The notes: a model not told the origin generated them from the sequence alone. DNA of 20,607 bases from CAZVRZ01 sp964629965 (GCA_964629965.1 CAZVRZ010000096.1:1-20607), one strand, 5' to 3'; counted from the stretch's first letter, positions 1 to 6,532 are shown. Translations and numbers: made by a program.

Positions 1-68
1 CCCTGTTTCGGATCGCTTGTCTGCTCAATACTCTTCGCTACTGCTTCGAAATCCCGTCTTTTTGTTGA

Positions 69-360
69 ATAATTTTCGACACCTCTGTGCGGCACTTTTG
101 GCCTGCCTATCGAAACTAGATCTACCGCAGCCGGTCGCGCCGAACTGACCGACTGGCTGGCCGGCCTGCCTCCGCCCGATGAACCACGCAGCGCACCCCT
201 GGTGTAATTTTTTTTTGCCGGGCAGCTTTCTGATGATGATATCCTGGCCAAGGGCGAAGATTTTGCCACGATGTTGCGCACCATACTGGTACAATATGAT
301 CAAATCCCCAATATGCTTGGGCCCTATCAGCAGGAGATCACCTCTTTTATCCTTCTATGA
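69..360 (+). pseudogene. PadR-family transcriptional regulator relic
   Basis: Not an intact gene, but PadR sequence survives in two frames. One frame from about 75 reads FDTSVRHFWPAYRN, a stop (TAG 117-119) where PadR proteins usually have Gln, then IYR; this matches the PadR helix-turn-helix signature HFWxxxxxQIYR. A second frame picks up at 124 with TAAGRAELTDWLAGLP, the conserved wing and post-wing segment, then PLV, a TAA stop (205-207), FFFAG, and an open C-terminal helix region to TGA 358-360. Between the two blocks roughly 35-40 codons are missing compared with the family. The final TGA overlaps the ATG of the next gene (ATGA), so the ancestral regulator was probably co-translated with the flavodoxin-like gene. 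Sequence left of about 69 could not be matched. Dead as a protein; family assignment is by motif only. Confidence 0.7.
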
Positions 361-1622
361 AAATCACTATTCTCAACGGCAATCCCCAGCCCAACGCGTT
401 CGATAGCTACTTAGGACAATTGGCGCACACCCTTGAAACCAGTGGACAATCTGTTACCCAGATCGACTTACGCGATGTTCCCCTGCGTCACTGCGTGGGG
501 TGTTGGGGCTGCTGGGTAAAAACACCGGGGCAGTGTGTCGCCAGCGATGCCTCCATCGAAATGGACTGCGCCGTGATCGGCGCCGATTTTGTGTTGTGGG
601 CCGCTCCGCTCAAGATGGGCTTCCCAACGGAGCTGCTCAAAATGGCGAACGACAAGCACCTGCCCTTGATCCACCCTTACATGGAGGTTGACCAGGGTGA
701 GGCCCACCATCTGCGACGTTACCCGCGCTCGCCGCGCCTCGGCCTGCTGCTGGAAAAAGAACCTGCCACGGATGAACGTGATCTGCAAATCGTCACAGAC
801 ATCTATTGCCGCACGGCGCTTAACTTCAAAACCCGCCTGGAATTTTCCTTGACCACTGAAACAGTCGTCGCTGAGTTGGCTGCTCGCATAACCTCCCCTA
901 AAGCCTCTCCTCTGCCGCTTCCTGGAAGGCTCTCCGCCACGCAAGGTCTTGCTATTCAACCGCCGGCCCGGCTTACGCTTTTTAACGGCTCGCCGCGCGG
1001 GCGCAAGGGAAACACACCTATCATGTTGGAGCAGTTCGCCAAAGGCTTTGGTGGTCCAGTAGAAACCTATCACCTGGTGCGCATGAAAGAAACGGAGCAG
1101 ATGGTTCAGGCCTTTTCCCAAGCCGATTGTGCTATGCTCGGCTTCCCGCTCTACACCGACTCTATGCCGGGCATGGTCAAGCATTTCATCGAGGCGCTCG
1201 AACCACTGATCGGCCGCGAAAACAATCCCCCGCTGGGTTTCCTGGTGCAATCAGGCTTTCCGGAAGGTCTGCACTCTCGTTATGTGGAACGCTATCTCGA
1301 AAAACTGGCCGCCCGCCTGGGCAGTCCATACCTGGGAACGATCGTCAAAGGCAACGGCGAGGGCACCCGTGTGATGCCGCCCGAAATGAACCGCTCCTTA
1401 TTTGAAAACTTGCAGGCCCTGGGAGCAGGCCTGGCCGCTGGTGGTCGGCTTGACCCGGCGCGCCTGGAGAAAATTGCCAGGCCCGAAAGATTCCCGGCTA
1501 TCTTGGGCCCGGTATTTCGAATCATCTTGCGCCTGCCGGTGGCGCATTCCTACTTCGACAACATGTTGAAGCAGAATGGCGCCTACGAACAGCGCTTTGC
1601 CAGGCCATTTATGGAAGAATGA
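357..1622 (+). CDS. Tandem flavodoxin-fold NAD(P)H-dependent oxidoreductase / iron-sulfur flavoprotein-like
   Basis: 421 aa, about twice the length of usual family members, because two flavodoxin-fold domains are joined. Domain 1 (about 1-180) starts with a beta strand and phosphate-loop-like NGNPQP (7-12) and carries Cys46, Cys49, Cys52 and Cys60, spacing C-x2-C-x2-C-x7-C, the compact pattern of iron-sulfur flavoproteins. Domain 2 (about 205-421) restarts with LTLFNGSPRGRKGNT, a canonical FMN phosphate loop, and has the GFPLYTDSMPG segment typical of NADPH-dependent FMN reductases. No signal peptide, so cytoplasmic. It probably moves electrons between NAD(P)H, FMN and possibly a 4Fe-4S cluster; the substrate is unknown. 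The ATG overlaps the stop of the PadR relic. Whether the four Cys bind a cluster is inference, since similar Cys patterns occur in plain NAD(P)H oxidoreductases. Confidence 0.8.
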   Translation: MKITILNGNPQPNAFDSYLGQLAHTLETSGQSVTQIDLRDVPLRHCVGCWGCWVKTPGQCVASDASIEMDCAVIGADFVLWAAPLKMGFPTELLKMANDKHLPLIHPYMEVDQGEAHHLRRYPRSPRLGLLLEKEPATDERDLQIVTDIYCRTALNFKTRLEFSLTTETVVAELAARITSPKASPLPLPGRLSATQGLAIQPPARLTLFNGSPRGRKGNTPIMLEQFAKGFGGPVETYHLVRMKETEQMVQAFSQADCAMLGFPLYTDSMPGMVKHFIEALEPLIGRENNPPLGFLVQSGFPEGLHSRYVERYLEKLAARLGSPYLGTIVKGNGEGTRVMPPEMNRSLFENLQALGAGLAAGGRLDPARLEKIARPERFPAILGPVFRIILRLPVAHSYFDNMLKQNGAYEQRFARPFMEE

Positions 1623-1637
1623 AGGTAATGAACACTC

Positions 1638-2084
1638 ATGAATTTCAAATTCCACCTGCTCAACTGCTTGTGGTTGATGATCCCCCTCTTGGCATGGAAC
1701 CTGGTGCTTGGTCCACGTATCACTCAGGAACAGGTAATCTCCGATGCTCATTCACCTTCCTGGCTGTTGATCTCTGAGAACATCACCCGCACCCTCGTTT
1801 TTGCCCTGCCGCTGCTCCTGCCGCTTCAATGGAAAGATACCTGGGGCAAAGCTGGGTTGTTCATTTATCTCATTGGGACGCTGGTTTACTTTGCTTCCTG
1901 GCTACCCCTGTTATTGGCCCCTGCCTCCGCATGGAGTACCAGCGCGGCCGGCCTGCTCGCCCCGCGCCTGACGCCCTTGCTGCCCTTCCTGGGAATTGCC
2001 TTGATCGGTCATTCCTGGCCGTATGCGCTTCTTTCAGCGCTGTTCATTGCCCTTCACACTGCGCATGGCATTCGGAATCTGTAG
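1638..2084 (+). CDS. Small multi-pass membrane protein of unknown function
   Basis: 148 aa, very hydrophobic, with four or five likely membrane helices (about 8-25, 48-66, 71-92, 105-125 and 128-145) and short charged loops such as QWKDTWGK at about 65-72. I recognise no catalytic motif. It follows the flavodoxin-like gene by 15 bp on the same strand, with GAAGG (1621-1625) as a weak, rather distant ribosome-binding site, so the two are probably co-transcribed. A membrane partner for the redox protein is possible but unsupported by any motif. Coding looks real because the hydrophobic pattern is sustained in one frame with no competing plausible reading. Confidence 0.65.
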   Translation: MNFKFHLLNCLWLMIPLLAWNLVLGPRITQEQVISDAHSPSWLLISENITRTLVFALPLLLPLQWKDTWGKAGLFIYLIGTLVYFASWLPLLLAPASAWSTSAAGLLAPRLTPLLPFLGIALIGHSWPYALLSALFIALHTAHGIRNL

Positions 2085-2105
2085 ATCAATGGCACCTTAA
2101 TTTCC

Positions 2106-2134
2106 TTGACATGGATGTTGATGAGATATATAAT
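2106..2134 (+). promoter_or_regulatory. Consensus sigma-70 promoter (TTGACA, 17 bp, TATAAT)
   Basis: TTGACA at 2106-2111 and TATAAT at 2129-2134 are both perfect hexamers with the optimal 17-bp spacer. The start point should fall around 2140, inside the palindrome at 2133-2152. It drives the small membrane protein at 2166 and probably the TetR gene behind it. Confidence 0.85.
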
Positions 2135-2152
2135 GCAAGTAATTACTTGCAT
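2133..2152. promoter_or_regulatory. 20-bp perfect palindromic operator, probably for the TetR regulator
   Basis: ATGCAAGTAATTACTTGCAT is a perfect inverted repeat that overlaps the last two bases of the -10 box and covers the predicted transcription start. Length, symmetry and the GTAATTAC core resemble TetR-family operators. The only intact regulator in this cluster is the TetR protein at 2651, so autorepression of the 2166-3277 unit is the simplest reading. Binding by this protein is inferred. Confidence 0.7.
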
Positions 2153-2165
2153 ACAGGAGGATCTT

Positions 2166-2582
2166 GTGAACGCAAAAATTGCTATGGGAACCCTGTCCAA
2201 ACCATCAAAATCTTTAAAAAGGATCGCTTTAATAGTTCTATTGTTGGGATTAGCAATGGTTATATACTGGACGATGTACCTGATGCAAAGAATGCCCGTT
2301 GGAGATATTCCGGTACTCTCCGAATCCATTACAGCTTTGCTGGCGCTTGTAACCGGTTTCGGACTATGGTTTCGGAAATATTGGGCAGTTCCTTGCAGTC
2401 TGGTGCTTGCTGGCATGTGGGGCTATGGTGTCATAGGTGGAATCGCATTGGTGCTTCAACACGGCCTCGATTTCACCTCTCCCTTCGGAGCCTTCACAGA
2501 TGCTGTCCTATTCCCACTCATCCTGGTATTTGCCATCTATATGGCTGTCATTATCTGGCGACAGCGAGAATTGTTCCGTTAG
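2166..2582 (+). CDS. Four-helix integral membrane protein of unknown function
   Basis: 138 aa from a GTG start. The open frame extends upstream to 2106, but that would put translation across the promoter and palindrome; GTG 2166 is preceded by AGGAGG (2155-2160) at 5-bp spacing, so it is chosen. An ATG at 2184 is the fallback. The N-terminus is basic (KPSKSLKR), followed by about four membrane helices (20-40, 52-68, 72-92, 110-130). No enzymatic motif is visible. Its position behind a strong repressible promoter and ahead of a TetR gene suggests an inducible membrane function, perhaps response to a compound or membrane stress. That role is inferred only from context. Confidence 0.7.
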   Translation: MNAKIAMGTLSKPSKSLKRIALIVLLLGLAMVIYWTMYLMQRMPVGDIPVLSESITALLALVTGFGLWFRKYWAVPCSLVLAGMWGYGVIGGIALVLQHGLDFTSPFGAFTDAVLFPLILVFAIYMAVIIWRQRELFR

Positions 2583-2650
2583 TGCTTTGTGTAATAAACC
2601 GACTCTATTTATCGAATAGTGAACATCCCAGGCGCTTTGGTGTATAGCCC

Positions 2651-3277
2651 ATGACCGATCATTGTGACATATCACAACCCAAATCCGAAATCCGGGCGTC
2701 GCCGGAGGAAACCCGCCAAAAGATTCTCCAGGCTGCTGCTCAGGTTTTTGCCGAACGAGGTTATGCTGGCTCTACCACGCGAGCAATCGCGGCGCAGGCA
2801 GGCGTTAACGAAGTAACCTTGTTTCGCCACTTTGGCAGCAAAAAACGGCTGTTTCAAACCATGATCCAGCGCAATTCAGCCTTACCAGGGTCCGAATCGG
2901 CTCTACGTGAGCAGCTGACTGGCGATCTCCGGCGTGATTTACTCATCCTTGCAACACATATCTTGGCTCTAATGACAACGCGACGCCAGGAGATTCTAAT
3001 GTCTCTGGCGGAAGCCGATCGTCTGCCTGAGATGCGAGAGATGATCGCCTTCATTCCGGCGCAGCAGCGCCAAATGATCAGCGGTTACCTGAATCAACAG
3101 CAAGAGCGCGGTCTGGTGCGTGAGTTGGATTCTGAATTAGTCGCTCAGGCTTTGTTGGGCATGTTGCTTACCTACAGTATCAGCTTGAATCTGTTGCCGG
3201 AAGATATGACCCGCAAACCCTTAGAAGAAGTGGCTGCCCAGTTTGTGGATTTATTTATAGATGGGATCCGAAAGTAA
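2651..3277 (+). CDS. TetR/AcrR-family transcriptional regulator
   Basis: 208 aa. Residues about 21-67 form a textbook TetR DNA-binding domain: TRQKILQAAAQVFAERGYAG, then TTRAIAAQAGVNEVTLFRHF and GSKKRLF. The remaining 140 residues are a helical ligand-binding and dimerisation domain of the usual length. Family members are normally repressors released by a small ligand. The gene starts 68 bp after the membrane protein at 2166, same strand, with no clear terminator or good ribosome-binding site between them, so it is probably in the same transcript and controls the palindrome at 2133-2152. The ligand cannot be predicted. Confidence 0.9.
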   Translation: MTDHCDISQPKSEIRASPEETRQKILQAAAQVFAERGYAGSTTRAIAAQAGVNEVTLFRHFGSKKRLFQTMIQRNSALPGSESALREQLTGDLRRDLLILATHILALMTTRRQEILMSLAEADRLPEMREMIAFIPAQQRQMISGYLNQQQERGLVRELDSELVAQALLGMLLTYSISLNLLPEDMTRKPLEEVAAQFVDLFIDGIRK

Positions 3278-3295
3278 GTGTTCCTATTCTAGATA

Positions 3296-3916
3296 TTATT
3301 TCCTTGCCTGATCGTGTCGGGCCATTGTTTCAGCGCGTTCCCTGATGTTCAACAGGCACTTGCGCATCATAATAATATCGGCAAACTCGACCAGTAGGTT
3401 AAAAATGATCTCGAAAGAAAGCCAATGATACTGGGTTCGCACGCGGGTCACCAGGCGTGAGCCACTTTCCCCGGCTGGGTAAATGCCCCAACACCAGGTT
3501 GTGGCGCCTTTCTTATCCCACCATAAGATCCATTCGTTATCTTTAAAGCCGTGAACGAATAAACCCTGTTTACCATCCGGGCTCATCGGGATTACTTGCC
3601 CAACGAAGGTTTCCTGGAATTGTGGAAGTATTTGCCTGGCGCTAGGCCGGGCGAGGTTATCGAGTAGATCGTACGAATACCAGCCGGCGCGGGTTATGCC
3701 GATCTGGCGAATCCATGGATAAATGTGTTCGGGTGAGGCATGGATCGTTACTGCCCGCGTAGCGTCGAAGGTGGCTTTTGCTACGATCTCATCGCCGGGC
3801 ATGGCGCGGGCAACCTCTTCATCTATCGCGCCCCAGCGCAGCTGCCAGGGACGAATCCAGAGAATATATATGCCGAATAAGATGATGAAGATCAGGAGAA
3901 TTATTTGAAAAGTCAT
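3296..3916 (-). CDS. SRPBCC (START-like) family protein with an N-terminal membrane anchor
   Basis: 206 aa. Residues about 3-22 are one strongly hydrophobic segment (QIILLIFIILFGIYILWIRP), read as a membrane anchor. The rest resembles SRPBCC/polyketide-cyclase-like ligand-binding folds: VTIHASPEHIYPWIRQIG at about 55-72, then an alternating strand pattern with GWYSYDLLDN, and a WCWGIYPAG / SRLVTRVRTQY strand pair. Such proteins bind hydrophobic ligands; none is identifiable here. Convergent with the TetR gene (18 bp between stops) and downstream of mntP. No convincing ribosome-binding site precedes the ATG, so the start is less certain than the frame. Confidence 0.75.
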   Translation of the reverse strand: MTFQIILLIFIILFGIYILWIRPWQLRWGAIDEEVARAMPGDEIVAKATFDATRAVTIHASPEHIYPWIRQIGITRAGWYSYDLLDNLARPSARQILPQFQETFVGQVIPMSPDGKQGLFVHGFKDNEWILWWDKKGATTWCWGIYPAGESGSRLVTRVRTQYHWLSFEIIFNLLVEFADIIMMRKCLLNIRERAETMARHDQARK

Positions 3917-3927
3917 ACTATTGCTTT

Positions 3928-3947
3928 AGAAAAGCTGACTGCAGCTT
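3928..3947 (-). terminator. Possible weak terminator after mntP
   Basis: Read on the minus strand, a 6-bp stem (AAGCTG / CAGCTT) with a CAGT loop is followed by a short T-rich stretch (TTCT). It lies about 60 bp beyond the mntP stop and just before the SRPBCC gene. The stem and T tract are short, so termination would be weak if real. Confidence 0.3.
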
Positions 3948-4005
3948 GGCCGCCATCGATCGCCAGGATTTGGCTTGCTTTTTTCGAGTTGCGCCTCCTA
4001 AAAGA

Positions 4006-4569
4006 TCAGGCGAACAAATGGGTTATGACAACCCGAATACCGATGCCGATCAAGATCAATCCTCCGGCGATCTCCATCCGTTTGCCAAAGGTTTTGCCCA
4101 GTCGGCAGCCCGCAAAAAGGCCGATCAGCGAGAGTAAAATGGATGTTATCCCAATGGCTGCAACCGATAGTAAAATGGGTATCTTCATGAAGACAATGCT
4201 CAATCCAACTGCAAAAGCGTCGATGCTGGTAGCGAAGGATAACAGCACGAGCACCTGCCCGGTGGAAGGGTCTTGTGGAAAAGCGCGCCCCTCTTTCTGA
4301 AAACCGGCGCGGATCAAATTGATCCCTACATATCCTAACAGGATCAGAGCGATCCAATGATCGATACCCTCGATATACTTAACGATAGTTTCACCTACCA
4401 GCCATCCTAGTGCTGTCATCCCAGATTGAAAAATCCCGAAATGCGCCGCCAGGCGAATTTTTCCACGGGTAGAATCGATCTCGTTCGCAGTGCCGATGCC
4501 CAGCGAGACGGCGAATACATCCATTGCCAGGCCAATGGAAATTAATAGGATCGTTATCAGTTGTGTCAT
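4006..4569 (-). CDS. mntP: Manganese efflux pump MntP
   Basis: 187 aa, the normal length for MntP (DUF204), with six predicted helices arranged as two repeats. The diagnostic acidic motifs are present: AMDVFAVS with Asp17 in helix 1 and SIDAFAVG with Asp117 in helix 4, both near the residues needed for transport in E. coli MntP. It exports Mn2+ across the inner membrane to relieve manganese excess. The start ATG (4567-4569) has GGAGG six bases upstream, inside a small hairpin (4573-4587). A promoter lies directly ahead. I looked for the manganese riboswitch (yybP-ykoY) common upstream of this family and did not find its core. Confidence 0.93.
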   Translation of the reverse strand: MTQLITILLISIGLAMDVFAVSLGIGTANEIDSTRGKIRLAAHFGIFQSGMTALGWLVGETIVKYIEGIDHWIALILLGYVGINLIRAGFQKEGRAFPQDPSTGQVLVLLSFATSIDAFAVGLSIVFMKIPILLSVAAIGITSILLSLIGLFAGCRLGKTFGKRMEIAGGLILIGIGIRVVITHLFA

Positions 4570-4572
4570 GCG

Positions 4573-4587
4573 CAGCCTCCAAGGCTG
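4573..4587 (-). promoter_or_regulatory. Hairpin over the mntP ribosome-binding site
   Basis: On the minus strand CAGCCT, loop TGG, AGGCTG forms a 6-bp stem. The GGAGG ribosome-binding site (complement of 4576-4580) lies in its loop and 3' arm, six bases before the ATG. If it folds it would limit translation initiation. The predicted transcription start puts it at the extreme 5' end of the mRNA. Confidence 0.4.
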
Positions 4588-4589
4588 GA

Positions 4590-4618
4590 AGTTTACAATG
4601 GAACGCTGAAATGGTCAA
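4590..4618 (-). promoter_or_regulatory. Probable mntP promoter (TTGACC, 17 bp, TAAACT)
   Basis: On the minus strand TTGACC (complement of 4613-4618) and TAAACT (complement of 4590-4595) are spaced by 17 bp. The -35 matches consensus at five of six positions and the -10 at four of six. Transcription would begin only about 10-15 bases before the ATG, giving a very short leader. Confidence 0.5.
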
Positions 4619-4778
4619 TCGAAGCCAGGGGTTTTTTTTATATATCAGATTGGGCATTGCTATCCCCACAAAGCAAAGATTGGGGATGACATCGTCTTCA
4701 TTTTGGAGTATGCTAGATATATGCCTCCCACTTCCACTGTATAGGAACAAGTTTCTAGTCTAAGGGTAGGAAAATTAC

Positions 4779-5582
4779 ATGCTTGAACTTAGCAAACCCG
4801 AATTCGAACGCGTTTTGCCTTTGATGCCCGGCGTCAAACAAGCCGTGTTGCCCTATGCCATCTGTGAGGGAATCAATCCTGGGCGGGTATTTGTAGACCG
4901 GCGCGAAGATCCTGGCTTGGCAATGATATGGTCTACCGTGGGGTACTACATCCTGGCAGGCGAGCCTTCCGAATCTGTGGATCTCGCAGAAGTCAGCCGG
5001 ACGCTGACCGATATTTTTGTCCCTGCATCGCGAGCAGATGGAGAGAGCGGATTCATTCTGATACCATCCCCTGAAGCGTGGAAAGAGTATCTCCCTTCAC
5101 TGCTGCCCGGGCGCGCCCCCATCGAGATTTACCGCCGCCCCTTTAACTTTGACGCCGCTCATTTTGCTGCTAGGGCGGATTGGCGGGCGCATGTTTCGCC
5201 AGGATTTCGGCTGCAGACGCTGGACGCGGTGTTAGCCGAAAAAGTTGGCGTTCTGGTGAGCTGGGCCAGCGTGGACGATTTCCTGGCAAACGGCCTGGGC
5301 TTTGCACTGCTGGATGGCAATGAAATTGCCAGCGCCTGTTTCAGTGTACTTGTCAGCCGCCAACGCGTAGAGATCGAGGTGTTTACTACCGAAAACTACC
5401 GTCGCCGGGGCCTAGCCACCCTCACGGCCTCTGCTCTCATCGAAGCGTGTTTGCAGCGCAGCAAACAACCCAACTGGGAGTGTTTCTGGGAAAACGAGCC
5501 ATCGATTGCTTTAGCGGGCAAGCTGGGTTTCAGCTCTCGGCCCGATTACCCGGTATATTATTGGGAAGAACAACCCATATAA
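4779..5582 (+). CDS. GNAT-family N-acetyltransferase
   Basis: 267 aa. The C-terminal half is a GNAT fold: EIASACFSVLVSRQRVEIEVFTT supplies the central strands, YRRRGLATLTASALIEACL (207-225) is the acetyl-CoA pyrophosphate-binding loop and helix, and WECFWENEPSIALAGKLGF is the following strand and helix. The N-terminal half (1-130) is a separate domain, as in the larger two-domain GNAT proteins related to zwittermicin resistance acetyltransferases. It transfers acetyl from acetyl-CoA to an amine; the acceptor is unknown. AAGGGTAGG precedes the ATG. Divergent from mntP. The stop overlaps the start of a winged-helix relic, suggesting a deletion joined them. Confidence 0.85.
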   Translation: MLELSKPEFERVLPLMPGVKQAVLPYAICEGINPGRVFVDRREDPGLAMIWSTVGYYILAGEPSESVDLAEVSRTLTDIFVPASRADGESGFILIPSPEAWKEYLPSLLPGRAPIEIYRRPFNFDAAHFAARADWRAHVSPGFRLQTLDAVLAEKVGVLVSWASVDDFLANGLGFALLDGNEIASACFSVLVSRQRVEIEVFTTENYRRRGLATLTASALIEACLQRSKQPNWECFWENEPSIALAGKLGFSSRPDYPVYYWEEQPI

Positions 5583-5719
5583 GCAAATTGGAGCAAGCTA
5601 ATTACGTCGAAGTGGAAAAGAGATTGAAAGGCAAACGGCCTAATACCGACCTGTGCCTCACGGAAGCCGGGCAAAATGCTTTATAAGAATATCGGCGCAG
5701 CTTGAAACAAACTGGATAA
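5579..5719 (+). pseudogene. Winged-helix (MarR/HTH_34-like) regulator relic
   Basis: The frame across the end of the GNAT gene reads ISKLEQANYVEVEKRLKG, then KRPNTDLCLTEAGQNAL, a TAA stop (5684-5686), EYRRSLKQTG and another stop. This is the recognition-helix end, wing and following helix of small winged-helix regulators, which typically run KLEEAGYVEVEK, GKRPRTTYRLTEAGR, then an EYR helix. The 5' half is absent and the internal TAA sits where the helix should continue. No start codon or ribosome-binding site serves it. It fills the gap between the GNAT and F420-type genes and is probably left by decay plus a deletion ending in the GNAT stop. Confidence 0.65.
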
Positions 5720-5740
5720 GCTGCCAGAATAGAGGATCCT

Positions 5741-6199
5741 GTGCCCTCGAAAACGATCTACCATCGCATGAAATCTCTCAATGCTCGCATGGTGATGAAC
5801 TACCGGCGCGGTTTCGGGCCGACCCGCCTGGTGCTGCTGCTGACCACCATGGGGCGAAAATCTGGGCTGCCGCGTGTGACGCCGCTCCAATTCGAAGATG
5901 TGGATGGCGTGATCTATATCGCCTCAGCGCGCGGCCAGCAGGCAGATTGGTTCAAGAATATCCTTGCCAACCCGCATGTAGAGGTGCAGGTGCGCAAACG
6001 CCAGTTCGCCGCTGTGGCAGAAACAGTCACTGAGCCGGAACGTATTGCCGATTTCATCGAATTGCGCCTGCAGCGCCATCCGATCATGCTCCGCCTCATC
6101 ATGCATTTTGCCGACGGCCTGCCCTGGCGTTTTTCTCGCTCGGATTTGGAAGTCTTCTGTCAAGGAAAAGCGATGGTGATCCTGCATCCGCAAGTGTGA
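5741..6199 (+). CDS. Nitroreductase / deazaflavin (F420)-dependent oxidoreductase family protein
   Basis: 152 aa, usual length for the split-beta-barrel family that includes the F420H2-dependent quinone and nitro reductases (Ddn-like, PF04075). The hallmark region is VLLLTTMGRKSGLPRVTPLQ (28-47), where the G-R-K-S-G loop contacts the F420 phosphate, followed by IYIASARGQQADWFKNILAN (59-78) with the conserved WFKN / NP pattern. Cytoplasmic. Start is GTG 5741 with GAGG upstream. F420 dependence is family knowledge; binding of FMN or haem-like ligands is known in relatives and cannot be excluded. It stands alone between two relics, so context gives no role. Confidence 0.88.
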   Translation: MPSKTIYHRMKSLNARMVMNYRRGFGPTRLVLLLTTMGRKSGLPRVTPLQFEDVDGVIYIASARGQQADWFKNILANPHVEVQVRKRQFAAVAETVTEPERIADFIELRLQRHPIMLRLIMHFADGLPWRFSRSDLEVFCQGKAMVILHPQV

Positions 6200-6258
6200 T
6201 GCAAATCTCTTATTAGCATCCTCTTTTTTGATTAATGGAGCCAGGCGCAGTTCAAATT

Positions 6259-6393
6259 TTACTCCCCGGTCATCTGGCGGAACCCGAGAACCAATACGCT
6301 CCCTTTGCCCCGCTCGCTGTGTATACCAATTTCTCCTCCGTGTCCTTCAACGAGTGCCTTGGCGATGGGCACCCAGGCCAAAACCGGGGTGTG
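6259..6393 (-). pseudogene. Histidine kinase C-terminal (HATPase) relic
   Basis: On the minus strand one frame reads GFGLG and, after a frame change, PIAKALVEGHGGEIGIHSERG followed by KGSV and a stop (complement of 6259-6261). This is the end of the ATP-binding domain of sensor histidine kinases, normally GLGLxIAKxLVExHGGxIxxxSExGKGSxFxF. The G box and the AKALVEGHGG helix are in different frames, and the last strand (FWF-like) appears only after a further shift (YWFSGS in the neighbouring frame). No upstream kinase core remains in the 140 bp before the LacI gene. It occupies most of the gap between 6200 and the LacI promoter. Confidence 0.65.
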
Positions 6394-6454
6394 AAAACGT
6401 TGTGTAAATTATTCCCATGATGCCTTAACGCCACAGTATCTAAAAAATTCGTTA

Positions 6455-6483
6455 TTGACATTCAGAAAATTATCATCTATACT
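6455..6483 (+). promoter_or_regulatory. Promoter of the LacI-family gene (TTGACA, 17 bp, TATACT)
   Basis: TTGACA at 6455-6460 and TATACT at 6478-6483 with a 17-bp spacer: perfect -35 and five of six at -10. The start point would be near 6490, inside the first of three operator-like repeats. It may drive only the regulator or read on into the whole carbohydrate locus, since no terminator was found before 7692. Confidence 0.8.
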
Positions 6484-6487
6484 AAAT

Positions 6488-6523
6488 GTTAGCGGTAACG
6501 TAACCGCTAACGTTATCGCTAAC
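6488..6523. promoter_or_regulatory. Three abutting 12-bp LacI-type operator-like palindromes
   Basis: GTTAGCGGTAAC (6488-6499), GTAACCGCTAAC (6500-6511) and GTTATCGCTAAC (6512-6523) follow each other with no gap. Each is a near-palindrome with a central CpG, as in operators of LacI-family proteins such as the gluconate regulators. The first two together also make a larger inverted repeat with perfect 9-bp arms (GTTAGCGGT / ACCGCTAAC). They cover the transcription start and leader up to nine bases before the regulator's ATG, so autoregulation is likely. Which protein binds is inferred. Confidence 0.75.
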
Positions 6524-6532
6524 GAGATAAAC

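Noticed and set aside
25..303. 92-codon minus-strand open frame at the left edge
   Set aside because: The opposite strand carries recognisable PadR motifs; this frame has none.
468..1250. 260-codon minus-strand open frame inside the flavodoxin-like gene
   Set aside because: Low-complexity basic/aromatic composition and no recognisable domain; shadow of a well-supported gene.
4570..4778. Possible yybP-ykoY manganese riboswitch upstream of mntP
   Set aside because: The GGGGAGTAG-type core and its partner loop are not present on the minus strand, and the likely promoter lies too close to the ATG to leave room.
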